NCBI GenBank assembly: GCA_037951105.1
Contig: JBAMJV010003382.1
Coordinates: 62,001-126,000, forward strand
Length of the DNA: 64,000 bases
From: Echinarachnius parma
Taxonomy: Eukaryota; Echinodermata; Echinoidea; Clypeasteroida; Echinarachniidae
Direction of reading: 5' to 3'
Part shown: positions 12,161 through 23,622 of the stretch, one piece after another
How the letters are laid out: each line of letters opens with the position of its first letter
How positions within the stretch are numbered: position 1 is the first letter of the stretch
The notes under the pieces: generated by a model
Databases searched by the model: none
What the model was told of the DNA's origin: nothing
Seen by the model: only the letters and a program-made list of their open reading frames with translations
Position numbers and translations under genes: made by a program

Positions 12161-12229
12161 ATTTCTGACAACAAATTTCTTTAATTGCATCATGAATTAT
12201 ACGAGGGGTGACATCTCCCCTTGTATATC

Positions 12230-12480
12230 AATGATTTCATGAAGAATATGAATAATTTTAATGCATTTTCAAGGGCAATGTGAACCTTTCTTTAATTCTG
12301 GACAAATTTTCTTTGATTTCATACGGATTATGAACAATTTTAAGGCATTTTCAAGGGCAATATATGAACTTTTCTTTAAATTTCCGAACAAATTTTCTTT
12401 AATTTCATAAGTCAGATTATGACTAATATTTAGGCATTTCCACGGACAATATGAACTTTGTTTATCTGACCATGGTAGCA
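12230..12480. repeat. Degenerate tandem repeat, unit about 80 bp, about 3 copies
   Basis: 'attttcaagggcaat.tgaac' followed by 'acaaattttctttaatttca' recurs near 12264, 12348 and (diverged) 12436. Confidence 0.6.
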
Positions 12481-12538
12481 TTGTTTATTCACTGCCTTTC
12501 AACCGAGTATAAAGAGGAAGTCAGATCTGAATGGGTCT

Positions 12539-12615
12539 TTAACACCTCCCATCCTAAACATTGAAACCCCCATAGAGCTAATACATAATACACCGGGTTC
12601 CCGTAGGATATTGGT
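12539..12615. mobile_element. Degraded copy of the 80-bp TTAACCC hairpin element
   Basis: 'aaacccccatagagctaata' and 'ccgggttcccgtagg' align with the interior of 5067-5146. TTAA is kept on the left and decayed to 'ttcaac' on the right. Confidence 0.4.
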
Positions 12616-12719
12616 TCAACACACCGATGAGTGTGAGAAAAGGGTGTGGCTACACTTGTGTATTGTAAATCTAAAAACAGAAATAGGCGAGTTCACATAG
12701 TCCATTTGTTATTACAGCC

Positions 12720-12940
12720 TCGTCTTTTTATTTTATTTTCCCAAATCTGTTCAGAATCTTCATCGAGGGACAAAATAATAATTTTCTTGCTTTTTTTTCT
12801 TCAAATCTTTAATATAGTTTCTAAAGATTTATTCTGCCAAATCTTTTCATATGCATCAAGGGACAAAATAAAAAAATTCTTGTTTTTTCCCTTCAAATCT
12901 CTAATAATATAGATTCTAAAGATTCATTCTGCCAAGGATG
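12720..12940. repeat. Tandem duplication, unit about 100 bp, 2 copies
   Basis: 'gggacaaaataataattttc' and 'ttctaaagatttattctgcc' are repeated as 'gggacaaaataaaaaaattc' and 'ttctaaagattcattctgcc'. Confidence 0.6.
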
Positions 12941-13604
12941 ATAGCGAGCGTGCGAACTGGTCATAAACCATTTATGAACCAGATATAAATGAGGAACCGA
13001 ACACCTTTTTGAATGGTATTCACAAATTAGCGCATGTCTCAGTGGCCATTATGAAGTGAATTATGCACACACCAAAAGGCTAGCAACGCGGCTGCCTAAT
13101 GTACCAGAAATTTTCTAGATCTAAACTCTGCCATGTTATTTCATAAACTCTACCATGAGTCTGCAATTTGCCTGCTTACATAATTTAATGACAATATTTT
13201 ATATCCATTGCTTCTTCTTGTCTGAAAATTGTCTACAGCCCTCTGAAAATTTTGGAAATAAAAATTGCAAAGTATTATAGATGGGCGTCTTAGATTATAT
13301 TGGTTGTTGACTGATGTTTGTTTAGCGGATTAAATCCGGATTACAATGCATGCTTATGAACGTATAAGATAATAAAGTTTGCGCAGTAAACACTTCTCAA
13401 GTGATGTTTGATTCAACCAAACTAGACCTACTTATGAAAAAAAGTCTTGGTCTATGTTTTCTTATGCGTATTTAATTTGTTCTACCTACTTATACAACAG
13501 CGGCACATGAACATATATATTTAATATAAAAAGTTCATCGCCCTTTCATCCTACTAATAAAATAAAATAATGAAATATTCACTGCCAAACCGTACAGGAA
13601 AGAA

Positions 13605-13651
13605 CACACTGTGAACACACAGTGTTTCACACTGTGCTTCACAGTGTGGAC
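13605..13651. repeat. CACTGTG-motif cluster, left part
   Basis: 'cacactgtg', 'cacagtg' and 'cacactgtg' alternate in both orientations up to the boundary of the TIR element at 13652. The cluster resumes on the far side of that element at about 14296. Confidence 0.6.
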
Positions 13652-14274
13652 TACCGTAAATGCCGGCGCAATCGCCGCATCCGCGTAAACGCCGCATGCC
13701 GACTTTGGGCATTGAAATTGAAAAAAAAAAAATGTGGGAGAAAAGTGCGCTAGGAAAACTGGCGACAAAAAAAGCGGGAATAACGGCGGGAAACCAGAAA
13801 AGCGGCTGGGAAAATGTGCCAAATTTTAGCATGAAATCGGCGGCGCGTGAAATTTAACCCTACTGTACTGCACTGTACTACAGAGAACCAGGTACTGTGT
13901 TATGTACGTGCAAATGCAATGCATTCATAACGCAAGTAGCTAGATCGATGACAGCTAGGCGAGCGCGGCGCTGGCAGTGTGCATTTGTTTCATAACTTTG
14001 AAGTTAAAAACGTATCAGATTTCGCAAATATCAGCAAAAAAAGGTGAGAAACCATTCTAGGCCAGGGTAAACGTAGACAATTTGGCTATATAATGTTTTA
14101 TCACGCAATACAATACAGTGCAATACAACCAATAGTCCCACACCTGCTGAAATGTGTTGTTTTGAGGCCAGTCAAGAGTGACATTTTGACTATCTCCGCG
14201 TACACGCCGCACCCCGACTTTGCAGGGTTTTTTCGAGGAAAAAGTATGCGGCGATTACGCCGGTATTTACGGTA
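13652..14274. mobile_element. 623-bp TIR element (TACCGTAAAT family)
   Basis: The left end 'taccgtaaatgccggcgcaa' is inverted at the right end 'attacgccggtatttacggta' cut short. A second internal inverted block carries 'gtaaacgccgcatgccgact' against 'cgtacacgccgcaccccgact' in subterminal positions. The interior has no transposase frame. Ends resemble the TACCGTATTTG elements at 41942 and 55342. It splits the CACTGTG cluster. Confidence 0.7.
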
Positions 14275-14289
14275 TGTTAAATTAGAGGG

Positions 14290-14530
14290 TTTTAACAGTG
14301 TGAACACTCATCACACTGTGATCACACACTGTGAACACACTGTGATCACACTGAACGCACAGTGAACACACTGTGAGCGCACTGTCACCACAGTGTGAAA
14401 TTGCCTGCGTTCACGTGTCAAAAATTGGGCTCACACTGTGTATTTCAGCAATTTCACGGTGTGCTTTACACTGTGGTCCAAACTGTTAAACACAGTGTGT
14501 CATACTGTGGCAGGCACACTGTTCTTTCGG
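14290..14530. repeat. CACTGTG-motif cluster, right part
   Basis: About 20 occurrences of CACTGTG, CACAGTG or one-mismatch relatives lie within 240 bp at irregular spacing and in both orientations. It is not a fixed-period satellite. Confidence 0.7.
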
Positions 14531-14694
14531 GTAGGGAAGATAACAGACTTTATACTGTGTAGTAACATACATACATGGTTATGTGAATGCCAAGTAAACA
14601 AAAATATAAATGAAGAGCAGATTTGTTATTAAAAGGAATATCACAAATGGAAGGGATTTTGAATTAATATTTCGTGTTTAGAACTTAAAGGGGA

Positions 14695-15101
14695 CCACCG
14701 GGCAAAGAACAACACATAATTATATGTTTTGGTACCGTTTTGTGATTTCAAATAGATACCCAACATTTTGCAAAGGGGTGTGTAATTCATAAACAAAGCA
14801 ATTAATTTCCACCACCTACGGAACCACCACTATTTCCTGGTTCCGTACCATTTGCGAGTGCGCCAATGCTATTCACACGTACGTTTGGAGACAATAGAAT
14901 CCCGGCGATTCGTTCGCTCTGGACAAAGTAGTCTCGTACATGCAGACCCATGAACGCATGCTTTAGAATGGTGATGCGTTTTCCAATTATTATATTTTTT
15001 TTCTGGAAACATATTTTTGTGAACTTGTTGATGGAATGGAATACTAAAGATGATACCTTTCATTTATAAGAATATCGTTTTGGGGTGGTGGTACTCTTTA
15101 A
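14695..15101 (+). mobile_element. TTAA-flanked MITE, family T3
   Basis: It starts TTAAAGGGGACCACCGGGC and ends 'ggtggtggtactctttaa'; the ends are inverted. The interior 'atatgttttggtaccgtt' recurs in the second copy at 59406-59785. Non-coding. Confidence 0.75.
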
Positions 15102-15109
15102 GTATCAGA

Positions 15110-15905
15110 CTATCCTGTTGTTGATGAAAAGGAAAAGTTATACCTTTGACTATATCTGTGTGTCCCTTGTTCTTTTTCAGTTCACTTTCAGAAATCTTTT
15201 ATCCTAAATATTTCCTGTTCTACTGTATTCAGTATTAATACTATTAATAGTTCTATTATGAAGAAATTAATAAACAAATATTTGTCGTGCCTATAAAGAA
15301 AGAAAAAAAAGTTGTTGATGAAAAGGAAAAATTGTAGCCCCGTCCTGTGTATGCCTCGTTTTGCTTTGCCGAGTCTTTTGTTCTAAACAAATCCTTTGAA
15401 TCTAAATAGAATTCTCGCAACCAGAATTATGTTAACCAACTTTACTGTAATTAGGGAACTTAGACTATAAACCAAGACTAAGTTGTTGACGAAAAGGAAT
15501 CCTGTGTGTGCCTTGTTTTGCCTTGCTGAGTCTATTGTTCTAAATATTTCTTTTGAAACTAAATTAACTTCGCACAATCAGTGAATTCAACATACAATTA
15601 TCTTACTGTACTAGGACCAACCATTTGAACAATCTAATTAGAGAACCTAGACTAGAACCCAAGACTAAGTTGTTGATGAAAAGGAAGAATTGCAGTCCAG
15701 GTCCTGTGTGTGCCATGTTTTGCTTTGCTGAGTCTTCTGGTCTAAACATATATTTTGAATCTAAATTATGGAATTCTTGCAATCATTATTTTATTGTAAT
15801 TAGAGAACCTAGACTATAAACCAAGACTAAGTTGTTGATGAAAAGGAAGAATTGTAGTCCAGGTCCTGTGTGTGCCTTGTTTTGCTTTGCTGAGTCTTTT
15901 GTTCT
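15110..15905. repeat. Tandem repeat, unit about 160-195 bp, about 4.5 copies
   Basis: Units start at 'ttgttgatgaaaaggaa' near 15116, 15312, 15483, 15670 and 15832. Each contains 'tcctgtgtgtgccttgtttt', 'gctgagtcttttgttct' and 'gaacctagactataaacc'. Length differences come from indels. Confidence 0.8.
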
Positions 15906-16055
15906 CCACATCCTGCCCTAATCCAGCCTCACAATAGACGCTTTATTTATCGCTAGAAATGCTTGCTAAAAAAAAAGAGATAAATGTAGTCTCAGGTTTC
16001 AGTCTCTTAGTTGCCTTTTACAAATGTTAATTGCAGTATGTTTTATGAATTCTCT

Positions 16056-16323
16056 ACCGAACATAGTGGCTCAGCGGTTAGAGTGTCTGCCTCATGCATG
16101 GGAGGTCCCGGGTTCAAACCCAGACCGGGTCATACCAAAGACTTTTTCTAGCCAGGCGCTCAGTATTATAGAATGGAGAAGGGAAAGTTTATCACACGAG
16201 TTACCAGAGGACTGGCCCCCTTCTGTAGCTTTTGCTACATTTAGTAGTCGTGTGGCCTTAAATGAATTAGAGATAGGCGCCTCCTTATGTACCAAAAATT
16301 GGCACGGGAAGGACTTTAACTTA
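16056..16323 (+). mobile_element. tRNA-derived SINE, family B
   Basis: A tRNA-like head has an A box ('tggctcagcggttagagtg') and a B box ('gggttcaaaccc'). The candidate anticodon loop CTCATGC would read CAT (Met-like). The body contains 'agaatggagaagggaaagtt', 'gttaccagaggactggcccc' and 'ggcacgggaaggactttaac'. Minus-strand copies lie at 60672-60962 and, diverged, at 25862-26016. This is not a functional tRNA gene, because it is fused to a shared body and present in several copies. Confidence 0.75.
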
Positions 16324-16502
16324 TGAATTCTCTCACCCTACTCGGAGTGACCCTGAGATTGATATAGCTGCGAAAAATGTATTTTCTTATGGCCAAGATA
16401 TGAGCGAAAATTGAAAATAAAGGAAACACAAAGAACACTGGCATACACATAACATGTATATTTCTAACTAGACTGAAGAAGTAGTATTATTTGATTGAAA
16501 AT

Positions 16503-16625
16503 GAGCAAAGATAAATGGGCTTCGCAGGAATTGAACCCGAGACCTCCGGATTGCTAGACCGGTGCTCTACCATTGAGCCAAAAGACCCTTGAATGGGGGA
16601 CGTTCCCATGAAACCCTTTTCATTG
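16503..16625 (-). mobile_element. tRNA-derived SINE, family A
   Basis: Read on the minus strand, a head 'gtttcatgggaacgtccccc' precedes a tRNA-like unit ('tggctcaatggtagagc', 'gggttcaattcc'). The anticodon loop CTAGCAA would read AGC (Ala-like). The tail is 'atctttgctcattttca'. The same head and tail flank the copy at 30855-30985. It is fused to these non-tRNA parts, so it is a SINE rather than a tRNA gene. Confidence 0.7.
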
Positions 16626-17240
16626 CTCAATTATTATTTGGACACAATAATAGTATTATTTGGACACAAATAATTGGAACAATGGTAGTATTATTTGGAC
16701 ACAAATTGTGCATATTTCAAATGCTCCTAATTTACAAGTATACAAGGATATATTCCACTCTTTGTCAACATGTAAAAGGAGAGATTCTTCATGGAATCAC
16801 TGCCAGTCTTTCTTGTAACCAAACGGCAAATGTCAATAATGTCATTCTTCTTCCAATAAAATACAACTTCCAGCTAGTGAAGATTGCCCATTTCCTATTG
16901 ATTGCTTGGTAATTGGTGAGAGCATTTGTTTTCCATGGACCGATTAGTAGCGCTCGGCAAACAACTAATGTGTCCAATTAAAGGATAAGAGCAAATTTGG
17001 ATGATCAACTAAAGAGCCGCAGTGAGCGGTATTTCATCCTTGTTTCCCGGCTACAATGTGTGTGTGGACTTGACAACAAAGCTTTTGGACTTTTCTAACA
17101 CCCTGATAGTTTATTCTTTGATAAGTGATGGCGATTATTCTTGAATAAAGTTTTTCACCCCCAAAACAACAACAGAACATTGATGCTTCCAGAGAAGTTA
17201 TGTAAGAATGTGATAATTTTGTGAATAAAAAAGAGCAAAG

Positions 17241-17400
17241 AAAATGGGGTTTCTCCAGGATTCGAACCCATGCAGACCTCTGGATTGCTAGACCGGTACT
17301 CTACCAGCTGAGCTATAGAAAGCCCTAGTGCTGGTGTTCATCCCTGAAACTAAGCCCTTGGCTTTTAATGCTCGATGGTCTGAAGCCCTATTCTCTTTGC
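17241..17400 (-). mobile_element. tRNA-derived SINE, family A related
   Basis: The minus-strand tRNA-like unit 'tagctcagctggtagagta' with 'gggttcgaatcc' has the same CTAGCAA loop and a 'ttttctttgctctttttt' tail. The head differs from the other two copies. The anticodon stem is imperfect, which argues against a working tRNA-Ala gene. Confidence 0.6.
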
Positions 17401-17539
17401 TCTTTTTCATTTGTATTAGATATTTTTAGTCAGATTCCCTAAGATATGTTTGAAATAATTAATTCTTTTTGTCTCAGAATGATGTGGATGGAAAGGTTTT
17501 TATCCTTATGGCCTTCCATATAACAGTGGTCTAAACCAT

Positions 17540-17880
17540 GTGGTTCCAACTACCATCATTTGACACATTTAAAACATGTTTAAGTTTGTGAATACTAGCC
17601 ATTGGGTTTAGAATAATCCGCGAGTGAATTAAAATCTGTACAATTATGTAATTTGATGCATTTAAAGTATGTTTTAAATTGTTAACTACAACTAATGAGT
17701 AAAGATATTTAGGTGGCAAGTTTAAATGATGGTTGAAAATTATGCTATAATATGACACATTTAAACAATGGTTAGTTTGCGATTTCCCGCCATAGGGTGT
17801 TAACTAATTAGCAACTTGATATTATGCTCTCTGACGCATTTTAACCATGGTTTAAATTAAAAGTTCTAGCCAATTGGATA
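17540..17880. repeat. Degenerate tandem repeat, unit about 90-100 bp
   Basis: 'gacacatttaaaacatgttt', 'gatgcatttaaagtatgttt', 'gacacatttaaacaatggtt' and 'gacgcattttaaccatggtt' mark four units, followed by 'actagccattgg'-type segments. Confidence 0.55.
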
Positions 17881-17899
17881 CAGAACGAGCAACAAGTTA

Positions 17900-18520
17900 C
17901 ACCGCCATCCACCCCCCCCCCCCCTCCCCCCTCCCCCCCTCCCTGGGCCCCCAGCTGATCGACAGGGAATACTTGCCAGTATCCCAGTTGCCATGCATGC
18001 CCAGAGACGGCAAGGCTGGTCTCTGTTTACATTTTATTTTTACATTTTATTTTTCAGGGGCTACTTTTCGAGCTTGCCTGCTTGAAAATAGCATTCTAAA
18101 AGCGTTATTCATTTAAAGCCAAACAATGGTTCTGATTTATTAATCCCCCCCCCCCCCCCCTCCCTGGCTGATCAACAGGGCATACTTCCTAGTCACCCAG
18201 CTACCATGTGTACCGGGAGACAGCAAGACTGGTCTCTGTTTACAGGATCTTGATTTCAAGCTTGCCTACTTGAAAAATAGCACTCTAAAATGGTTACATA
18301 TTTAATTTGAAACCATGCTTCAGATTGATTAATTCAGGCCAAAAGATGTAGACCAAGTTCCCCCCCACCCCCCCCCCCCCCCCCCCCCCCCCCAGTCAGA
18401 GCTGATCAACAGCGAACACTTCTGAGTATCACAGCTACCATGTTAACCAGGAGACAGCAAGACTGGGCTCTGTTTTTAACGAGAGACATCGAGACTGGGC
18501 TCTGTTTGCATGGATCTTCA
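17900..18520. repeat. Tandem repeat, unit about 215-240 bp, 3 copies, each led by poly(C)
   Basis: Each unit runs C-tract (17912, 18145, 18368), then 'gctgatcaacagggcatact', then 'gacagcaagactggtctctg', then 'aatagcactctaaa'. The C tracts are 13, 16 and 26 bases. A short internal duplication of 'gagacagcaagactgggctc' occurs in the last unit. Confidence 0.7.
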
Positions 18521-18974
18521 CTTGATTGGGTAATGAGGTTTTTACAGGTATTTGCGACATGCCTCGAAGTGATGAAAATATGCGAGCTAGACGATCGTTT
18601 CCTGTTTGATATAATGACACATAAAGAAAGATAGGCTTCCTGTTGTGATCATTGAATAACTTCAAGTTTAATTCACATTCCCCCCCCTTGTAAAAAAAAA
18701 AAATTAAAACTGAAGGAAAAAACATCTTTTTAATGGATTTATTTTGTTTTCGCACTATCCAATAAGGAACAAAGACAGAAGGCACTGAATATATGTATTT
18801 CTCATGGATAGCAGAGCTAATCATGCAAGAAATTTTCTGTATTTCACTGTAATTTCCTGATTACATGTAAGTTCATGCACACATACTAGACTATATTTGA
18901 TAGGGAAACACCTTTTTATAAGTATTCAATAACATATTTAGAAATGTTCATCACTCAAAACCAAAAAAACCCAC

Positions 18975-19170
18975 CAAAAAATGCACACACATCACACCTA
19001 CAACCATATGCACATGCATTATACACACACAAATATACACACATGGATATGCACACAAATACACATAAGCAAACATACACACAAGCATACACACGCATAC
19101 GCACACAAGCATACCAATTCATGTACACACAGACAGTACATACACACTCTCACACAAACATTAATAATTA
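18975..19170. repeat. CA-rich microsatellite (imperfect ACACAT)
   Basis: About 190 bp consists of 'acacacat', 'acacaagcata' and similar. The histidine/threonine-rich frames across it are artefacts. Confidence 0.8.
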
Positions 19171-19439
19171 GATTCATAAGCACACACTAACATCCAGATT
19201 CTTCTGCTGATAAAAGAAGGTTCCATAAAATGGGCCTACCTGTGTGTACTCATGTTAGCAAACTGAGATTTTCTGAGCATATATGGTCTGTCAACAAACT
19301 TTTCAACTTGAATTAACATTTATCAAAAGGTTACTTGGATGACAAAGGAGACGAGCGAGAACTTGGTTTTGTCACGTTTCATCATCATAGTTTGCATGTT
19401 TTCATGTCTGCGCATGAGTATCTTTCTAGGCTGACGCAT

Positions 19440-19900
19440 TGCCACCTGTATGTTTTGTACACAGTTGAAAATATCCCTTGGATAGTTTCTGATTTAATCA
19501 TTTATGTCTCAGTGATGAATGATTTTAGTTGGCTCTATTGCTGACCCATTGCCCATTGTCATGTTCGTACAGCACATATCCTAGAGGCATACTTCAAATT
19601 ATATCAATAATTATGGATCTTATGTAGGCTATTTTGATGAATTAATTATTACCATAGGTTTGTATACAGTTGAATGTATCATAGGGATCTTGTGTAGGCT
19701 ATAATTGATGAATTACTACCACAGGTTTGTGTACACTTGAAAATATCCCTGGGATGCTATCAAATTTGATTAAGAATATCTTAATAATTAGGGATCTTTA
19801 AGGTAGCTATCATTAATGACTTATTGCAATATATTTGTCCACACTTGAAACTAAACCAGGGATACTTTCAAATTTAATAATAAATATCTAAATAATGATG
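19440..19900. repeat. Degenerate tandem repeat, unit about 110-120 bp
   Basis: 'gtttgt.tacagttgaa.atatc...gggatcttgtgtaggcta' recurs near 19450, 19658, 19725 and 19830 with heavy drift. It adjoins the first diverged unit of the 210-bp array ('gtcaacaaacttttcaactt' at about 19289). Confidence 0.5.
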
Positions 19901-20198
19901 GATTTTTTGTAGAAGCCAAAGTCTGTTTCATGTTTTTATCACTGTGTAAAAGAAAACTGTAAATGCAAAAGAGAACCATTAAAGATCCAACGATTTTGAT
20001 CAAGGACAAAAATATACTAATTCCCTTTGATACAGATAAAACAAAATATGTTTGCCACTTTTGATAAATTATTGCAAAGCTATTTTAACCACGAGACATA
20101 CACAAACAAGTACAACTACTTATATTTCACCTCACCTCACAAATGAAAGATTTGCAATGTTTCCACTGACAATGTAACCAAGTCATGTGCCTTTAATG

Positions 20199-20554
20199 TA
20201 AGGCTGTTGACGAGTCCCGGGTACCCGGGTCCCGCCGAAAAATGTCGAGTCCCGGGCGCAAAAATCGATACTCGATATCCCGAAAAAAAAGCAAAAAGTC
20301 CCCTTTTTGAACGCCCGAGTTATCTGCCCACTCTCATTTTCTTTTCATTCCTTTTTCCCTCTTTGCTGTATTTTAGAAGATGATTTATTGTCCTAAATGC
20401 GCTGCATTTTTGTCACTTGAATGAACATGTTTTCCCAGCGGCGTGACATGCCTATAGCGAAATCAACAAATGGATAAATTTCGGGTACCCGGGACTCGCC
20501 CGAAAAATTATCGCGAGTCCCGGGTAGTAAATATACCCGAAATCGACAGCCTTA
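20199..20554. mobile_element. hAT-type MITE with 8-bp target duplication
   Basis: Terminal inverted repeats TAAGGCTGT...ACAGCCTTA enclose 356 bp. The flanks are identical 8-bp direct repeats CTTTAATG (20191-20198 and 20555-20562). An 8-bp duplication is typical of hAT transposons. Subterminal blocks 'gagtcccgggtacccgggtc' and 'cgggtacccgggactcgccc' are inverted copies, so most of the element can fold. Non-coding. Confidence 0.85.
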
Positions 20555-20689
20555 CTTTAATGAGAATAAAACAAGAACTTATGTTCGTCATGTTTGATGA
20601 TAATACATTTTGTAGCTCTCTGCATGTGCTGAGGGATATGGGATCCCCCTGATGTGCTTATAAAACATTTTCCTGCTGCATGTAGAATC

Positions 20690-21605
20690 TGTCAACAAAC
20701 GTTTCAACTCTGGAGGTTCACCAAAAGGTAGGTTAGACCATTAGATAATCTGGATAAACAAGGACTTGGGTTACATCTGTTTTAATAGCAGAAGGGCATT
20801 AACTGTAAACACTTTAGACAAAGCTAGTGTCTTTTTGCTGCTCATCCCACACCTAATCTCCTTTCTATTTTCAGTTTGTTGTCTTATTTGTAAGTGATTT
20901 TCCTATGTACCAACTTTTCAACTTACACTAAGTTCATCAAAAGATAGGTGAGATGATCATGATAAACAATGAATTGGGTTACATCTGTTTTAATAGCAGA
21001 AGGGCATTAACTGTGAACACTTAATACAGAGTTAGCTTCTCCTTGTTCCTCATCCCATACTTTTAATCACTTTTATATTTTCAGTTTGTTGTCTTTACTT
21101 TTTAAGTCCTTTTCTTTCATTATATTCTTTCTAACTTACACTTAGTTCACCAAAAGATAGGTGACATAATCTGGATAAACAAGGACGTGGGTTACATCTG
21201 TTTTAATAGCAGAAGGGCATTAACTGCAAACACTTAATACAGAGATCTCCTTTCTATTTTCAGTTTGTTGTCTTATTTGTAAGTGATTTTCCTATGTACC
21301 AACTTTTCAACTAAAACTAAGTTCATCAAAAGATAGGTGACATAATCTGGATAAACAAGGACTTGGGGTACATCTGGTTTAATAGCAGAAGGGCATTAAC
21401 AATATACACTTGGTATAGAGTTCATTTCTTTTTGTTGTTCATCCTATACTTTCAATGGCTTTTCTATTTTCAGCAGTGTTGTCGTTTCTTTCTAAGTCAT
21501 TTTCCCTCATTGTAATCAGTTCAACTTATGTGTAGTTCACCAAAAGGTAGGTTAGATTATGGATACATGGGACTTGGTTACATCAGTTGAGCTGCAGAAG
21601 GGAAT
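20690..21605. repeat. Tandem repeat, unit about 175-215 bp, 5 copies
   Basis: 'ttacatctgttttaatagca' followed by 'gaagggcattaac' recurs at about 20771, 20979, 21192, 21368 and 21578. Units also share 'tctattttcagtttgttgtc' and 'caaaagataggtgagat'-like blocks. No frame is conserved between units. Confidence 0.8.
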
Positions 21606-21720
21606 AACAGAGGTGTTCTGGTCTTGTGGTCAGAGCTCTGCCGTCTTCGCACCCATCGGGCTGGGATCAAACCAAGGCTGCATCTCTTGGATGGTGGCGA
21701 TAAAGGGCAGTCCAAGGTGT
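21606..21720 (+). mobile_element. Possible tRNA-derived SINE head
   Basis: 'tggtcttgtggtcagagctc' resembles an A box, and 'gggatcaaacc' resembles a B box 30-40 bp downstream. There is only one copy in the window and the B box is imperfect. Confidence 0.3.
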
Positions 21721-22237
21721 AAATAATCAAATTTGATTGAACGAAACTGAAAAAAACAACAAAAAAACAATGTACTTGAGTATTTATAGTGCATAATAGC
21801 GCCCTTTTTGCATTCGCCAAACATACTAGTATTGTCCATTGGACATCCCAAGGGTCAACCAAGCCCCCTGGATGGGGGTTCGAGTGGTAGAAAATAGGGG
21901 GTGGGGGGTGGGGGCAGCTTCCTGCGTCAACGATAAATTGGTATTTTGCGATTCTTTTTTTTTATGAGGAGTGAATTGGGGAATGGGGAAGAGAAGCATA
22001 AAATAAATACCCACTCCCTTAAGTTACATCAATGCTTGTTACACCTATCTTTTTTTTTCTTGGCATGATGTATTTTTCTTAGCTCATTTCCTGTAATGCA
22101 ATTCTTCACAAATATTGATAATCCAGCCCCGATTGTTATGATAGCAGACATCATGAATGACATTTGTGACACTTTATATCTTCGCCCCACCCATCCCACC
22201 CATCTCACAATCACCAATGAGATAATAAATTCATGTC

Positions 22238-22604
22238 TTAAAGGTACATTCTAACTTTGTTGTCATATGCAAAACATTTATAGTTTGATGGACGAACATT
22301 TAAAAGGGGTATACCTCTTTATAAAGGGGTAGGATTTGACCAAAAATCTCTTATGTTTTTGGAGAAAATGTTCAGCACTTCATCGAGTGCACCTATTAAA
22401 GGGGGCAAATATACCTTGCAAAAACATGCTTACAAATAGTCTGTCAATATCCCATTGCAAACTAACTGCTTATGGCCATTGATACCAGTGCAAATGGATG
22501 TCAAGAAATTCAAAAGAATACTGCATGCTTCCGAGGAGCATGCTTTTATGCAAATAGTTTGATCTGTTTATATCTTCATGATTTTTAACGTAATGTACCT
22601 TTAA
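22238..22604 (+). mobile_element. TTAA-flanked MITE, family T4
   Basis: It starts TTAAAGGTACATTCTAAC and ends 'aacgtaatgtacctttaa', an inverted match. 367 bp, single copy in the window, no coding capacity. Confidence 0.7.
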
Positions 22605-23050
22605 AGGTTGAGCTAGAACATTCATAGCAGAAGATGTTAGCTTTCTTGAGTTAGAAGGTCGACATGTTTTCAGGACAGAATGCAAATAGCCGATCTGTTA
22701 TAGATAAACATGATAGAAATGTGTGAATCTACCCAAGTGTACTAGGCAGGTCTATCATTGGCTTCTTAGGACACTTACTTGTCTTCATAGACAGGACTTT
22801 ATTAATTTTGTATATTAATAAATCGATATCATGTTTTATGAACGTATGTCACCGATAATTAATTTATTATTTATTTCTATATCTATATTTTAACCCAGGC
22901 CAGTGAACTTTAGTTTGTTGAAAACCAGATGAAAACTCTTAGCTCTGTAACATTTTTTATTTTGTTAATCCATTATTTCATTTGTTTGTGGATGTGCATG
23001 ATTGTGTATGATTTTGCTTTGCATGGATATATCTGAATGTACTTTTCCTT

Positions 23051-23622
23051 TTAAAGGACAATGGAATCCAGACAAATTGTTGTATGCACTATAAGACACT
23101 GAATAGGACGAACAGTCCCTGAAAATTTGAGCACAATCGGTCAAGAAATAAGAAAACTATGGCTCTTTGAAAAGAGCCATAATACGAGTGACTCAAATTG
23201 GCAACGCACTCTGGCAAAGTTGTGGACTACTCCCCATACATTTTGTACACAAAATTTCAAATTTGTTCAATTTTCTCAAAATTTATGTAAACTTACCCTT
23301 CGTTTGAGTACAACATATGTTTTGTAGAATGCATTTATACAGTACATAACATATCATAAGTTGGGGGAATGGAAAAGTGTGACTATGAAGAAAACTGTAA
23401 AAATTAGAATATTTGTGTACAAAAAATATGGGGAGTAGTCCACACACTTATCAGAGTGCGTTGCCAATTTGAGTTCCCCATCTTAGGAATAAATGGACAT
23501 CTTCAAAGAGCCATAGTTTTCTTGTTTCTTGCCCGATTATGCTCTAACTTTCAGAGATTATTCCTCCTAATCTCTTCAAGTCTATGAAAGCAACATTTTG
23601 TTCGGGTTTCATTGCCCTTTAA
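23051..23622 (+). mobile_element. TTAA-flanked MITE, family T5
   Basis: It starts TTAAAGGACAATGGAATCC and ends 'gggtttcattgccctttaa', an imperfect inverted repeat extended through 'acaaattgttg' / 'caacattttgt'. Subterminal blocks 'aaactatggctctttgaaa' and 'caaagagccatagttttctt' are also inverted, as are 'tggactactccccata' and 'tatggggagtagtcca', so it is a large foldback. 572 bp. The right end abuts LINE-derived sequence. Confidence 0.75.

Noticed and set aside
16056-16135. Functional tRNA-Met gene
   Set aside because: It is fused to a roughly 200-bp body repeated at 60.7-60.96 kb. Stem pairing is imperfect.
17241-17330. Functional tRNA-Ala(AGC) gene on the minus strand
   Set aside because: A and B boxes are good, but the anticodon stem is imperfect and the same unit with a shared 3' tail recurs at two other sites, so a SINE is the better explanation.
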